From: Croceicoccus ponticola
GTDB lineage: Bacteria; Pseudomonadota; Alphaproteobacteria; Sphingomonadales; Sphingomonadaceae
DNA length: 64,000 nt
Reading direction: 5' to 3'
NCBI RefSeq assembly: GCF_004004515.1
Contig: NZ_RXOL01000004.1
Coordinates: 248,001-312,000 of the forward strand
Shown: positions 26,331 to 35,353 of the stretch, one piece after another
Numbering within the stretch: the stretch's first letter is position 1
How the letters are laid out: every line of letters begins with the position of its first letter
Notes under the pieces: model-generated
Databases searched by the model: none
What the model saw: only the letters and a program-made list of their open reading frames with translations
What the model was told of the DNA's origin: nothing
Made by a program: the position numbers and the translations under genes

Positions 26331-26740
26331 AACGGCATCATGGCTTCGAGCGAGAAGTGGCGGCATTTCCAGGCATCGCCCACCTGCACGCATTCCATAC
26401 GGTACTTCACCTGGACGCTGACCTGAGTGCCGTCGTTGGCGACGCCCATGCCCATGACATAGGCGGTGATTACGCCGACCTCGCCGTCCCAGCCGTCGGC
26501 ACGCAGATTGGCCGGGATGTGGAATTCATTCGCCATGTTCTCGACCAGCCCGGCATAGAACGCATGGATCTGCTCACGCCCTTCCATCCTGGGGAAGGCG
26601 ACCGCCGAAAAGTCGATGACGGCATCGTCGGTGAACAAGGCCACGACGTTTTCCGGATCGCGACGCGAGTCCACGGCATAAGTATATTCCGTCATCAGGC
26701 GGCTCAACGCCCTAAAGACGTCGTCGGGCATGCGGGTCAT
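26321..26740 (-). CDS. NTF2/SnoaL-like protein 2
   Basis: A 139-residue protein starting MTRMPDDVFRALSRLMTEYTYAVDS. It aligns along its length with the next gene downstream (25817-26263), sharing TAYV-GMG-ANDG, VQVKYRMEC and AWKCRH, so the two arose by tandem duplication. It has the same NTF2 fold and the same set of possible roles: isomerase, dehydratase or oxygenase partner. The frame is open upstream to 26803, but ATG 26740 matches the start of the paralogue. Confidence 0.85.
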   Translation of the reverse strand: MTRMPDDVFRALSRLMTEYTYAVDSRRDPENVVALFTDDAVIDFSAVAFPRMEGREQIHAFYAGLVENMANEFHIPANLRADGWDGEVGVITAYVMGMGVANDGTQVSVQVKYRMECVQVGDAWKCRHFSLEAMMPLPA

Positions 26741-26784
26741 GGCGCTTGTTCTCCTAAGTTTTCCAGCGCCCAGACTCCGACCTT

Positions 26785-26799
26785 GCCCAGAGTTTGGGC
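26785..26799. repeat. Small inverted repeat in the leader of SnoaL-like gene 2
   Basis: GCCCA-N5-TGGGC lies 45 bp before the ATG at 26740. It could be a regulatory or attenuating hairpin; no T tract follows. Confidence 0.3.
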
Positions 26800-26855
26800 G
26801 CAATTGAGTGTCTGGCGTCGCGCGGTATTTGGCGTCGCCCGGCGTGTGGTTTCGT

Positions 26856-28190
26856 TCAGCCGTGCGGCGGCGGGCCGAGGACCACGTCGTTCAGCAGTTC
26901 GTGGAAACGCTGGATGCGCTTTTCCTGACGGGTCAGGAAACAACCGGTGAAGCCCCGCGAATTGAGGCCGAGCTGCTGCGACGTGCCGATCGAAAGGTCC
27001 TGATCGGCGACGTAACCAACCGAAACGCCATCGCCATAGACCGAATGATGGGCCAGCGCGTCGTGACGCAGCGGCAGGTCTCCCATCGGCGTGCCCTTGA
27101 CCTCTTTCGCGCCTTCGACCGGGGGGTACAGGCACCAGTGCTGAAACACGCACTTGGCCGGGTCCGTCGGGTGCGGTTCGGTGCGCAAGATCTGGCACTG
27201 TTCCGGGCTCATCGTGATGGTCAGGTTGGGGAACAGCGTGCAGTGGAAATAGTCCACCAACTGCTGGTCCGTCATGTCGTCGTAGTTCTTGTACCCGCGG
27301 CCCGGGCCCAGTTCGCGCTTGGCCTTGATGATCGCTTCGCGAAGGTCGCCGGTGCGCCCTTTGTATTCGGACGGGTCGATGCCCCACGCGCTGGCCACGT
27401 CGTCAAGCGGTGCGGGCACTTCGCCGGTGTGGAAATCCTGCCGCGTCGTCGCCTGATGGCCGACCATCCACATTGCATTGTGGCCGTTCTCATACATCTC
27501 GAACAGCGTCGTCGGCAGGCCGTCGTTGATGAACGTGGCCAGTTCCGGGTGGATCGTGGGGAGGTGGTAGCTTTCGTTGAAGTTGTCGCGGATGATCTTC
27601 CAGTTGAATTCGCAATCGGCCGAAACGTTGATAACGCGCACCCAGTTTTCGAGGCCGTAGCCCGCCAGTCGTTCGGGAAACGGTTTCAACCATTCGAGCA
27701 GCGGGGCGGCGTGCGGGTCCATGTTCCAGAACACGAACGGGCCCCACGTTTCGCAACGCAGCTCGGTCAGCTTCACCTTGCCGCAGGGGTTGCCTTCGGG
27801 AAAATCATCGGGGTCCTGCACGTTGACCAGCGTGCCCGCCGGATCGAACTGCCAGCCGTGATAGCCGCAGGTGATGCGCGGGGTCGAACCGGCGTCGCCC
27901 AGCACAAGCCGGTTACCGCGGTGCGGACAGGTGTTGTAGAAGGCGCGGATCGAGCCGTCCTCCTGCTTCACCATGATGACCGATTCCCGGCCGAAGTTGT
28001 GACGGATGAAGTCGCCTTCTTCCTCTAGCTCGGCGGTGACGCCGCCCAGATGCCAGATGTGGGGCCACAGCTTATCGTATTCGCCCTCCATCCATTCAGC
28101 CGAAGTGTAACGGTCGGCCGTGATGGTGTCGCCGCGAACCGGCTGATCGAAATCGGGTGAATAGCGGGCGGCGCCGGTCTGCACGTTCAT
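26856..28190 (-). CDS. Rieske non-heme iron oxygenase, alpha subunit (family iii, copy 2)
   Basis: A 444-residue oxygenase. The Rieske ligands are CPHRGNRL and CGYHGWQFD. The iron site is NWKIIRDNFNESYHLPTIH, with Glu at the bridging position. It shares RGDTITADRYTSAEWMEGEYDKLWPHIWHLGGVT with its paralogues at 24448 and 33290. It sits between SnoaL-like genes in the P450-led series. Members of this family include dioxygenases and O- or N-demethylating monooxygenases, so the reaction type cannot be decided. The reductase must come from elsewhere. Confidence 0.93.
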   Translation of the reverse strand: MNVQTGAARYSPDFDQPVRGDTITADRYTSAEWMEGEYDKLWPHIWHLGGVTAELEEEGDFIRHNFGRESVIMVKQEDGSIRAFYNTCPHRGNRLVLGDAGSTPRITCGYHGWQFDPAGTLVNVQDPDDFPEGNPCGKVKLTELRCETWGPFVFWNMDPHAAPLLEWLKPFPERLAGYGLENWVRVINVSADCEFNWKIIRDNFNESYHLPTIHPELATFINDGLPTTLFEMYENGHNAMWMVGHQATTRQDFHTGEVPAPLDDVASAWGIDPSEYKGRTGDLREAIIKAKRELGPGRGYKNYDDMTDQQLVDYFHCTLFPNLTITMSPEQCQILRTEPHPTDPAKCVFQHWCLYPPVEGAKEVKGTPMGDLPLRHDALAHHSVYGDGVSVGYVADQDLSIGTSQQLGLNSRGFTGCFLTRQEKRIQRFHELLNDVVLGPPPHG

Positions 28191-28209
28191 GTTAAAAGTC
28201 CTTGCTGCA

Positions 28210-28770
28210 TCAGGCCGGTGCGTTGGCCGGCATATCCATGGTGGGCCAGTCGCGGGTCTGGCTGAAATCCCGGCCCTGGCGAAGACCGCGCGGGGCCGTG
28301 GGGTTCTGTTCGAAGAACGCGCGCGAACCCGCCGTGTCGGTCACCCAGTCGGTGACGAGGGTCCGCTTCGCGATCCGCCACTGGCCTTCACGACAAGCAT
28401 ATTCGTCGACGTATCGACCCGAGATGAACAGGTCGCGCGCTTCGCCGTTTTCGCCGGTTACGTCGTGGTACGCCTGAAAATACCACTCTCCGCTCGCGTT
28501 GGAAACGTCGTGCAGCGTTATGATCGACTGGCCCAGCATGTGGTGCGTGCCGCCCATGTCGCCCAGAAAGCCCAGCGCGAAGTCGGCGAATTCCTCACGA
28601 TTGCCCTGCATCACACCGCAATCGACGAAGGCGTCGTCGTGAAATGCGCCAAGCAGCAGATCGCGGTCGATCCGGTCCAGCCCGCGCATGTATCGGGCTG
28701 TCACCGCCGCGATGTCGCGCCGCGCGGCAAGATCGCGGATTTCGGCTTCGAGGTCGAAACGGTCGCTCAA
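28210..28770 (-). CDS. NTF2/SnoaL-like protein 3
   Basis: A 186-residue protein starting at TTG 28770, which overlaps the P450 stop codon (TTGA). Translation gives LSDRFDLEAEIRDLAARRDIAAVTARYMRGLDRIDRDLLLGAFHDDAFVDCG, the N-terminal SnoaL_4 pattern. GTHHMLGQSIITL, SGRYVDEYACREGQWRIAKRTLVTDW and a C-terminal tail follow. Enzymes of this subgroup include dehydratases and dioxygenase beta-like proteins. The overlap indicates translational coupling with the P450. Longer upstream readings of the frame run antisense-like through the P450 gene and are not credible. Confidence 0.78.
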   Translation of the reverse strand: MSDRFDLEAEIRDLAARRDIAAVTARYMRGLDRIDRDLLLGAFHDDAFVDCGVMQGNREEFADFALGFLGDMGGTHHMLGQSIITLHDVSNASGEWYFQAYHDVTGENGEARDLFISGRYVDEYACREGQWRIAKRTLVTDWVTDTAGSRAFFEQNPTAPRGLRQGRDFSQTRDWPTMDMPANAPA

Positions 28771-29990
28771 ACGTCCCACTCCAGCGTCAGTCGGCGGATG
28801 CTGGCGACGATGCCGCCGTCGTTGGTCAGGTCGCTGTCGGGCGCGACGCGGAATTCGGGGATGCGCGCCAGCCACTCCTCGATCGTGATCGCGACTTCGG
28901 CGCGGGCCAGTTCCTGCCCCGGGCACATGTGCGGCCCACTGCCGAACGTGGAATGCGGGGCGCGGCGGCGGGCGGGATCGATGGCGAACGGACATTCGTT
29001 CTGCGCCGGGTCAATCCCGTGGATCGCGGTCGGCATGGCGACCATGTCGCCTGCCTTCATCGCGACGCCGCGAAACTCCATGTCCTCACGCACTTCGCGG
29101 CCGATGGTGACGATGCCAAACCGGCGAAACAGTTCGTTCGTCGCCGCGATGATGCCGCCCGGTTGTTCGGCCAGCGTGCGCCGCAGATCGGGCAATCGCG
29201 CCAGTTCGAGCATGGCATAGCCGAGGAAATTCACGACCGTATCGACACCAGCGATCAGCAACTGCGTGATCAGGGCCAACGCCTCGTCATGGGTCAGCGG
29301 TCGGTTCGTGCCGTCCGCCTCGGTCACGCCGGCGGTCAGCAGGTTGCTGATCATGTCGGTACCGGGATTGGCGGTGCGTTCGTGGACCAGCGGGCTGACA
29401 TATTCGTAGAACGCCGCTTTCGCATCCTCGAACGTCATGTCCATGTCGGGGCGCGTCATGCACAGCGCCCAATACCGGATCTTCTCCGCATCGGATTTAG
29501 GCACATCGACGAGCGCGAGGAACACATGCACCGGAAAAATGCGCGCGAACTGTTCGGTGAAATTGCAGCGACCCGATGCGCGAAAGCTTTCGATCAGGTC
29601 GATGGCGACCTTGCGGATCGATGGCTTCATGCCGCGCACTTCGGACGGCTTCAGGCTGTCGTTCAACAGCTTGCGATAGGGGCGATGTTGCGGCGGGTCG
29701 ATCGTGGTGGGGATCAGTTCGTGCAGTTCGCCGACAGATTTGGGAATGACGATGACGCGGTTGCTGAACCGTTTCCAGTCCGACTGCACTTCGGCCAGCG
29801 CCTCTCCGCCCAAGGCGATCCAGTGCCCTTCGTTGCGGGGGGTCCACACGATTTCGGGATTGGCGGCCTGTAGCGCGGCCCATGCGCGGTGATAGTCCTC
29901 CGCCTGCCCTTCGGGGGCATAGATATCCACGTCGACGATCCGTTGCGGATCCACGTGGGGGGGAACCTGGGTATCGATCATACTGGCCAT
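28767..29990 (-). CDS. Cytochrome P450, CYP101-like
   Basis: A 407-residue soluble P450. The I-helix oxygen-activation motif is LLIAGVDTVVNFLGYAM, which closely resembles the GGLDTVVNFL of P450cam. The ExxR motif is ELFRRF at about residue 287. The haem-binding loop is FGSGPHMCPGQELARAE at about 347-363, with the ligating Cys. CYP101 enzymes hydroxylate terpenoid and alicyclic rings using a putidaredoxin-type [2Fe-2S] ferredoxin and a flavin reductase; neither is present nearby. It is downstream of a TonB receptor, with a weak operator-like repeat at 30064. Confidence 0.94.
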   Translation of the reverse strand: MASMIDTQVPPHVDPQRIVDVDIYAPEGQAEDYHRAWAALQAANPEIVWTPRNEGHWIALGGEALAEVQSDWKRFSNRVIVIPKSVGELHELIPTTIDPPQHRPYRKLLNDSLKPSEVRGMKPSIRKVAIDLIESFRASGRCNFTEQFARIFPVHVFLALVDVPKSDAEKIRYWALCMTRPDMDMTFEDAKAAFYEYVSPLVHERTANPGTDMISNLLTAGVTEADGTNRPLTHDEALALITQLLIAGVDTVVNFLGYAMLELARLPDLRRTLAEQPGGIIAATNELFRRFGIVTIGREVREDMEFRGVAMKAGDMVAMPTAIHGIDPAQNECPFAIDPARRRAPHSTFGSGPHMCPGQELARAEVAITIEEWLARIPEFRVAPDSDLTNDGGIVASIRRLTLEWDV

Positions 29991-30063
29991 CAGCTCTCTC
30001 CGTTGCGTCGCAGGGCGACGGGGACTGCCGGCTCGCGGCCGGTCTGTCGTGCCATCCTACCCG

Positions 30064-30083
30064 TCCTGCGGTTCAAAACAGCC
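30064..30083. promoter_or_regulatory. Weak match to the island operator
   Basis: TCCTG - N10 - CAGCC, with the same half-site spacing as the island operator but only CCTG/CAG conserved and a different spacer centre. It lies 74 bp upstream of the P450 ATG. Listed with low confidence. Confidence 0.25.
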
Positions 30084-30104
30084 GTCCTTTTTGCCAGCAG
30101 TAAA

Positions 30105-30133
30105 GCGGCGGCGGACATGATGCCCGCCGCCGC
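30105..30133 (-). terminator. Terminator after the first TonB-dependent receptor
   Basis: On the minus strand, GCGGCGGCGGGC - ATCAT - GTCCGCCGCCGC (one mismatch) is followed by TTTA. It begins 6 bp after the receptor stop codon. The very GC-rich stem suggests that the receptor and the P450 are at least partly separate transcripts. Confidence 0.55.
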
Positions 30134-30139
30134 CCGGGT

Positions 30140-32353
30140 TCAAAAACTATACCGCAATTCGGCACCATAAGTGCGTGGTGCGCCGAGCGATGCCAGCGTA
30201 CCGATACCGGCCAGGCTCAATTTCTGGTTGAAGTACTTCTCGTCGGTCAGGTTGCGACCCCAGACGCCAATCGTCCATCCGGCATCGTCCGGGCCCCAGC
30301 TGAGGCTGGCATTGACCAGTTCGATCGAGCCCACCCGCTCCACCGGGAAATTGGTGTAGCTGGTGAATTTCGAACTGGTGTAGGTGTATTGCGCGTTCGC
30401 ATTCAAAGTGCCCGGCCCGACGCTGCCCTTCCAGTTGACGCCCATCGAGCCATTCCACTCCGGCGAGTTCATCAGCGAGTTCCCGGCATAGGAAATCGGC
30501 ACCAGCCCGCCGCTGCCCGGATCGAGGACGAAGGTATCGTATTCCTTGTACTTGGCGTCGAGGTAAGCGATCGCACCGTTCAGCCGCAGACCTTCGACCG
30601 GCACGGCCGTCACTTCCAGCTCGAAACCCTTGGTCTCGGCCTTGCCCGCGTTGGCAATCGATGCCGAGTTCGCTCCTGAGGGATAAGTGATATTCTGGAC
30701 GACCTGCATATCGTTATATTTGTTAAAGAATGCAGAGAGGTTCAGCCGCAGGTGGCGATCAAGCAGGTCGGCCTTGGCGCCGACTTCGATCGTGTCGAGC
30801 TTTTCGGGATTGAACGGGCCGATATCCTCTGCGACCGCGATGCGGCCGGTAAATCCGCCTGACTTGAAGCCCCGCGCATAATATCCGTACAGCAGGACGT
30901 CGTCGGTCGCTTGCCAGTCCAGACCGACCTTATAACCGACATTGTTCCACGCCTTCTCACCGCTGGCCACGAGCAGTGATTCAGGGATGATGGGGTCGTC
31001 GAACTGCGACACGCCCGACGGATTGATGCTGTTGGCAGTGGTCGACGTCGCCTCGGTCTTTTCGTGGCTGTAGCGTATCCCGGCTTGCAGCGTCAGCGAC
31101 GGGGTCAGTTCCTGATAGACCTGCGCGAAGCCTGAAATCGACCAGTTCTTCTGATCCTGCGTCTGCGGCTGACCAAGACCGGGCAGGAACCCGTCGAGTT
31201 TGCCAGCTTGGTCGAGGAAGTACTTCTGCTGGAAATAGAAGGCACCGACGATCAACCGGGTCGTATCGGTCAGGTTGACGAGGTTGCGCAGTTCCTGGCT
31301 GAACTGGTGGTGGTTGGTGTTGCGGCGGGTCTGGAGAAGAATGCGGGTCGTCGCATCGTCGTCGGAAAACAGATCACCGTCATATTCGCGGTAGTTGGTG
31401 ATCGAGGTCAGGGTGCCGATGCTCGTGTCCAGATTCTGCGTCAGCGTGACCGAATAGGTATCGCGATCGTTCGCGTCCGGTTGATCGCTGGACAAGCCGC
31501 GATAGAAGCTGAACGGATCGGTAGTCTCGCCGGGCGTGTAGAAAAGCTCGCCCGGCCCAGCGATCAATACGCCGGTCTGCGAACCGTTACGGCTGCGGAC
31601 ATATTCGCCGATCATCGTCGCGTCGTAGTCGCCCGTCGCGTATTTGAGATATCCTCGCAGCGACGTGATGTTACGCGAACCGATGCTCTTGCCGTCGGCA
31701 TAGTTGCGGAAATACCCGTCCATTTCGTTGTGCAGGACGCTGATTTTGCCGGACAGGTTCTCTCCCAGCGGGAAATTGATTGCTGCGTTCGCCTCGATCT
31801 GGCCGTAGTTGCCATACGACAACTGGACATCGCCGCCGAATTCGCCAGTCGGCTGACGGGTCACGACGTTGATAACGCCGCCAGTGGTGTTGGCGCCAAA
31901 CAGGGTGCCTTGGGGCCCGCGCAGTACTTCGACCCGGTCGATGTCGAATAGTGAAAGCAAAGCGGCGGTATTGACGCCAACGACCACCCCGTCGACGACG
32001 ACGGACACGGTCGTGCCGACATAGGGGTCGGCATCGTTTACGCCGATGCCGCGAATGGTGAAGACCGCCGAATCGGGCGAGTTCGAGAACGTGTTGATCT
32101 GGACGTTGGGCACTGAATTGGCGAGGTCGGCGACGCTGTTGATCTGCTGTTCTTCCAGCATGTCTCCGGTCACGGCGGTTACGGAAATCGGAACATCCTG
32201 AAGGTTCTGCGCCTGCTTCTGCGCGGTCACGACGATCTCGCTCAACCCGCCAGTGCTCTGCTGGTCGGTCGAGTCCTGCGCATGGGCGGAACCCGCCATG
32301 GCCACGGCCGCAACCGACAGGCCACATACGAACTGTGTCTTGAAATTTCTCAC
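30140..32353 (-). CDS. TonB-dependent outer-membrane receptor 1
   Basis: A 737-residue receptor. The start chosen is GTG 32353 (VRNFKTQFV), with GGGAGG seven bases upstream; an ATG six bases earlier overlaps that site. A signal peptide ends at SAHAQ. The TonB box region is LSEIVVTAQKQ, followed by a plug domain (VPISVTAVTGDML, GPQGTLFGANTTGGVINVVT) and a beta-barrel ending in LRYSF. Such receptors import large hydrophobic or scarce substrates with energy from TonB. It is divergent from a TetR gene and precedes the P450/Rieske series, so it probably takes up the pathway substrate. Confidence 0.94.
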   Translation of the reverse strand: MRNFKTQFVCGLSVAAVAMAGSAHAQDSTDQQSTGGLSEIVVTAQKQAQNLQDVPISVTAVTGDMLEEQQINSVADLANSVPNVQINTFSNSPDSAVFTIRGIGVNDADPYVGTTVSVVVDGVVVGVNTAALLSLFDIDRVEVLRGPQGTLFGANTTGGVINVVTRQPTGEFGGDVQLSYGNYGQIEANAAINFPLGENLSGKISVLHNEMDGYFRNYADGKSIGSRNITSLRGYLKYATGDYDATMIGEYVRSRNGSQTGVLIAGPGELFYTPGETTDPFSFYRGLSSDQPDANDRDTYSVTLTQNLDTSIGTLTSITNYREYDGDLFSDDDATTRILLQTRRNTNHHQFSQELRNLVNLTDTTRLIVGAFYFQQKYFLDQAGKLDGFLPGLGQPQTQDQKNWSISGFAQVYQELTPSLTLQAGIRYSHEKTEATSTTANSINPSGVSQFDDPIIPESLLVASGEKAWNNVGYKVGLDWQATDDVLLYGYYARGFKSGGFTGRIAVAEDIGPFNPEKLDTIEVGAKADLLDRHLRLNLSAFFNKYNDMQVVQNITYPSGANSASIANAGKAETKGFELEVTAVPVEGLRLNGAIAYLDAKYKEYDTFVLDPGSGGLVPISYAGNSLMNSPEWNGSMGVNWKGSVGPGTLNANAQYTYTSSKFTSYTNFPVERVGSIELVNASLSWGPDDAGWTIGVWGRNLTDEKYFNQKLSLAGIGTLASLGAPRTYGAELRYSF

Positions 32354-32452
32354 GGTCATCCCTCCCGCACCGCGTTTTCGCGGCTTGCATGTTGTGTCGG
32401 CCACCAATTACAGGCGACGTTGCCGGTTTTGGCTTTTGACACTATAACTCGA

Positions 32453-32472
32453 TACTGAGCATTGTGATAGGT
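32453..32472. promoter_or_regulatory. Weak match to the island operator at the TetR 2 promoter
   Basis: TACTG - AGCATTGTGA - TAGGT. The right half-site is identical to that of the 21253 site, while the left is degenerate. It lies between receptor 1 and TetR 2. If real it would suggest autoregulation and favour the TetR start at ATG 32507 over GTG 32471. Confidence 0.28.
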
Positions 32473-33187
32473 GGCCGGCTTGGCCGACTCGGATGACAAA
32501 CGCCAAATGACCGCAAGACACTCTGAAATCCTGCGCAAGATCAGACCGGGCGGCGGTCCGGAAGACTTCGACCGTTGGCAGCAACGCAAGGGTTTGCTGA
32601 CTCGCGAAGCCATGCTCGATGCTTCAGTCGATTGTCTCGTCGAAAGTGGATATGCCGGTCTATCCACCAATGACGTCGCCCGCCGCGCAGGCGTGTCGCG
32701 CGGAGCGATGCATCATCATTTCGCCACGCGGATCGCGTTGGTGGAAGGGCTGATCGAACATATCTTCTATCGCAGAATGCGGCAATTCCTCGACGATTTC
32801 GCGCAAGCACTCGAAGAATGCGGCAAACGCGGCTTCAACGTGCTGCCCCACGTGCTGGCCGTCGAACTGCATTGGCAGACGATGCAGACGAAGGATTACG
32901 AAGCCTACCTGAGGCTAGCCGTCGCCGCCCGCAACGACGACGATCTCGCTCGGGTGTTCCAGCCTGCCGCCAAGCGTTTCGACGAAGTTTGGATGGACGA
33001 AATGGCCCATGCCTTCCCCCAATGGCATCACGCCCGCCAGCTGATGACGCTGGCCAGCGACATGACGCAGGCGGTACATATCGGGCTGCTGGTGAACGGC
33101 AGCACGATGGGCGAGGCGCGCAGCCGGCTGCTGCAAGAGCACCTGGCGATGTCGGTCAACATGCTGGCAGAACGCGCGGAGATTTGA
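32471..33187 (+). CDS. TetR-family transcriptional regulator 2
   Basis: A 238-residue protein read from GTG 32471, or 226 residues from ATG 32507; no clear ribosome-binding site decides. The helix-turn-helix is GYAGLSTNDVARRAGVSRGAMHHHFATRIALVEGLIEHIF at about residues 59-98, a very typical TetR recognition helix. The extended N terminus (about 40 residues) is unusual. The C-terminal domain would bind an inducer. It is divergent from receptor 1 and upstream of a Rieske-SDR-SnoaL operon, and so is a strong candidate regulator of the island. Confidence 0.88.
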   Translation: MAGLADSDDKRQMTARHSEILRKIRPGGGPEDFDRWQQRKGLLTREAMLDASVDCLVESGYAGLSTNDVARRAGVSRGAMHHHFATRIALVEGLIEHIFYRRMRQFLDDFAQALEECGKRGFNVLPHVLAVELHWQTMQTKDYEAYLRLAVAARNDDDLARVFQPAAKRFDEVWMDEMAHAFPQWHHARQLMTLASDMTQAVHIGLLVNGSTMGEARSRLLQEHLAMSVNMLAERAEI

Positions 33188-33289
33188 AAACCGGCACCCT
33201 TGCCGCTTTTCTAGGCGAAGTGATAGTTGCAGGCGAACGGTTCCGGCCTCAGGCTGGGTCCATAAAAATCGGGTAGAGGATCTGGTCAT

Positions 33290-34636
33290 ATGAACCAACA
33301 GACAGCAGTGCCACCGCCCATGGACGGGCGCGATCCTTCCAACCTGCGCGGCGATGCCATCACCGGCGACCGCTATTATTCGGAAGAATTCGCGCAAAGG
33401 GAATGGGACCACCTGTGGACCAAGATCTGGCACATCGCCGGACGCACCGCCGACATCCCCGAAGCGGGCGATTTCCTGGTCCATAACTTCAAGAAGGAAT
33501 CGGTCATCGCCGTCCGGCAGGACGATGGTTCGATCAAGGCGTTCTATAACTCGTGCGGCCATCGCGGGATGCGGATGGTCAGCCAGTCCAGTTCGGTCGA
33601 CGAATTCCACTGCCCCTATCACGGCTGGAAATGGGGCAAGGACGGCGTGCTTGCCTATGCTCAGGACGCCGACGTCGATTTCTCGCGCGGTAATCCCTGC
33701 GGCAAGCTGAAGCTCAACGAACTGCGCTGCGACACGTGGGGCGGGTTCGTGTGGTACACGATGAACCCCGACGGTTCGTCGCTGGCCGACTACCTCGAAC
33801 CGATGCCCGCGCTCTATCGCAATTACCCGATGGACACCGCCGTGCGCGTCGCGTGGTACCGGATCGAGATCAACGCCAACTGGAAGTTCGTTACCGACAA
33901 CTTCTCGGAAAGCTATCACACCCGCACCGCCCACCCGCAAGTTCCGCCATGGATCGATCAGGACGTCGATTCCGCGCGGCACGAAATGTGGCCCAAGGGG
34001 CATGGCCGAACGGTGCAGCCGATGCGCCCATCGCTGTCCGACCGTCCCGAAGGGGGCGGCAACGCGATGTTCGAGGCCGAAATGGCCAAGTGGGACATCG
34101 ACCCCAAGCAGTATGCGTCATACGAAGATTTCGCGATGCAGGGCTGGCTCGACCTGAAAGCCGCGAAGCAGAAGCTGTGGCAGGAAAAGGGTTATCACCA
34201 CTACGCGACGATGAACGACGAGGAGATCACCGACAGCCCGCATACGGTCATCTTCCCCAACGTCACGATCAGCTTCTTGCCCGACAACCTGATCTTCTTC
34301 CGGTCCGAACCGCACGCGACCGATCCCGAGAAATGCTATTTTGACCTGTGGTGCATGGCATTCCCGGTCGAAGGGCAGGACGAAGTGGAATCGATCATGG
34401 CGGGGCGCAAGCCGCTGCGCGAAGTGACGGAGTGCGAGCATCGCACTTTTGACGGTGGGCGCGGCATCCCCGAACTGGTCGGACAGATCGTCTATCAGGA
34501 CATGGAACTGGCCGAAGACATGCAGGCCGGGATGCATTCGCGCGGATACACCGACGCCTATCTTTCTGATCAGGAGACACGGATACGGTTCTTCCACGAG
34601 GTACTGAACGATTGGATAGATGGGAGAAGGTCCTGA
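33290..34636 (+). CDS. Rieske non-heme iron oxygenase, alpha subunit (family iii, copy 3)
   Basis: A 448-residue oxygenase. The Rieske ligands are CGHRGMRM and CPYHGWKWG. The iron site is NWKFVTDNFSESYHTRTAH, again with Glu at the bridging position. RGDAITGDRYYSEEFAQREWDHLWTKIWHIAGRT is nearly shared with the 24448 protein, its closest paralogue here. It begins a three-gene operon with an SDR (one base apart) and a SnoaL-like gene. The coupling suggests hydroxylation followed directly by alcohol oxidation. Confidence 0.94.
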   Translation: MNQQTAVPPPMDGRDPSNLRGDAITGDRYYSEEFAQREWDHLWTKIWHIAGRTADIPEAGDFLVHNFKKESVIAVRQDDGSIKAFYNSCGHRGMRMVSQSSSVDEFHCPYHGWKWGKDGVLAYAQDADVDFSRGNPCGKLKLNELRCDTWGGFVWYTMNPDGSSLADYLEPMPALYRNYPMDTAVRVAWYRIEINANWKFVTDNFSESYHTRTAHPQVPPWIDQDVDSARHEMWPKGHGRTVQPMRPSLSDRPEGGGNAMFEAEMAKWDIDPKQYASYEDFAMQGWLDLKAAKQKLWQEKGYHHYATMNDEEITDSPHTVIFPNVTISFLPDNLIFFRSEPHATDPEKCYFDLWCMAFPVEGQDEVESIMAGRKPLREVTECEHRTFDGGRGIPELVGQIVYQDMELAEDMQAGMHSRGYTDAYLSDQETRIRFFHEVLNDWIDGRRS

Positions 34637-34637
34637 A

Positions 34638-35327
34638 ATGGCTAATGTAGTAATCACCGGTGCCGGTCGCGGCATCGGACTCGAACTGGCTCGTACCCAC
34701 GCCGAACGCGGCGACCGCGTCTTTGCGCTGGTGCGCGACACGGCCAAGTCGGCCGACCTTTCGGCACTGGCCGACGGGTCGGGCGGCAAGGTCACCGTGC
34801 ACAAGCTGGATGCCGCCGACATCGCGAGTATTCCCGCCGCCGCTGAAGCGGTTCCGTGCGACAGCGTCGATGTGCTCTACAACGTCGCGGGCGTTGCAGG
34901 GCCGATCAGCGGAGAGCTTGAGAACCCGGTCGACTGGGGCGCGTGGGACCAGGCCATCGACGTCATGTTGAAGGCGCCGTTCGCGATCACCAAGGCGTTC
35001 CTGCCGAAGATGGGCGAAGGTTCGAAGGTCGTGAACTTCTCCAGCCAGCTGGCCGCGTCGACATGGCCTTATGGCGGGTTCTATGTCTATGTCGCGACAA
35101 AGGCAGGGCTGGTCGCGCTGACACGCTCGCTGGCGATCGACCTGAAGGATCGCGGCATCACGCTGATCTCGCTGCACCCCGGCTGGGTCAAGACCGACAT
35201 GGGCGGCCCCGAAGCCGACATCACGACCGAGGAAAGCGTCGCTGGCATCACCGCGCTGACCGACCGGCTGACGATTGCCGACACCGGCGGCTTCTTCAAA
35301 TGGAACGGCGAACCCCACCCGCTCTGA
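34638..35327 (+). CDS. Short-chain dehydrogenase/reductase (SDR) 4
   Basis: A 229-residue SDR of the shorter C-factor/CsgA-like subtype. It has VVITGAGRGIGLELARTH at about residues 4-21, YNVAGVAGP near 78, and YVATK near 151, with the Ser in NFSSQLAAS. It lacks the usual C-terminal extension and ends FFKWNGEPHPL. The start ATG 34638 lies one base after the Rieske stop, with GAGAAGG as ribosome-binding site. It is likely to oxidise the product of the preceding oxygenase. Confidence 0.92.
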   Translation: MANVVITGAGRGIGLELARTHAERGDRVFALVRDTAKSADLSALADGSGGKVTVHKLDAADIASIPAAAEAVPCDSVDVLYNVAGVAGPISGELENPVDWGAWDQAIDVMLKAPFAITKAFLPKMGEGSKVVNFSSQLAASTWPYGGFYVYVATKAGLVALTRSLAIDLKDRGITLISLHPGWVKTDMGGPEADITTEESVAGITALTDRLTIADTGGFFKWNGEPHPL

Positions 35328-35353
35328 GCCGACCCGACACAAAGGAGGCTGAG

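Noticed and set aside
33188-33289. Operator repeat upstream of the 33290 Rieske operon
   Set aside because: Several partial matches (CAGGC, TAGAG) were examined but none has both half-sites at the 10-bp spacing.
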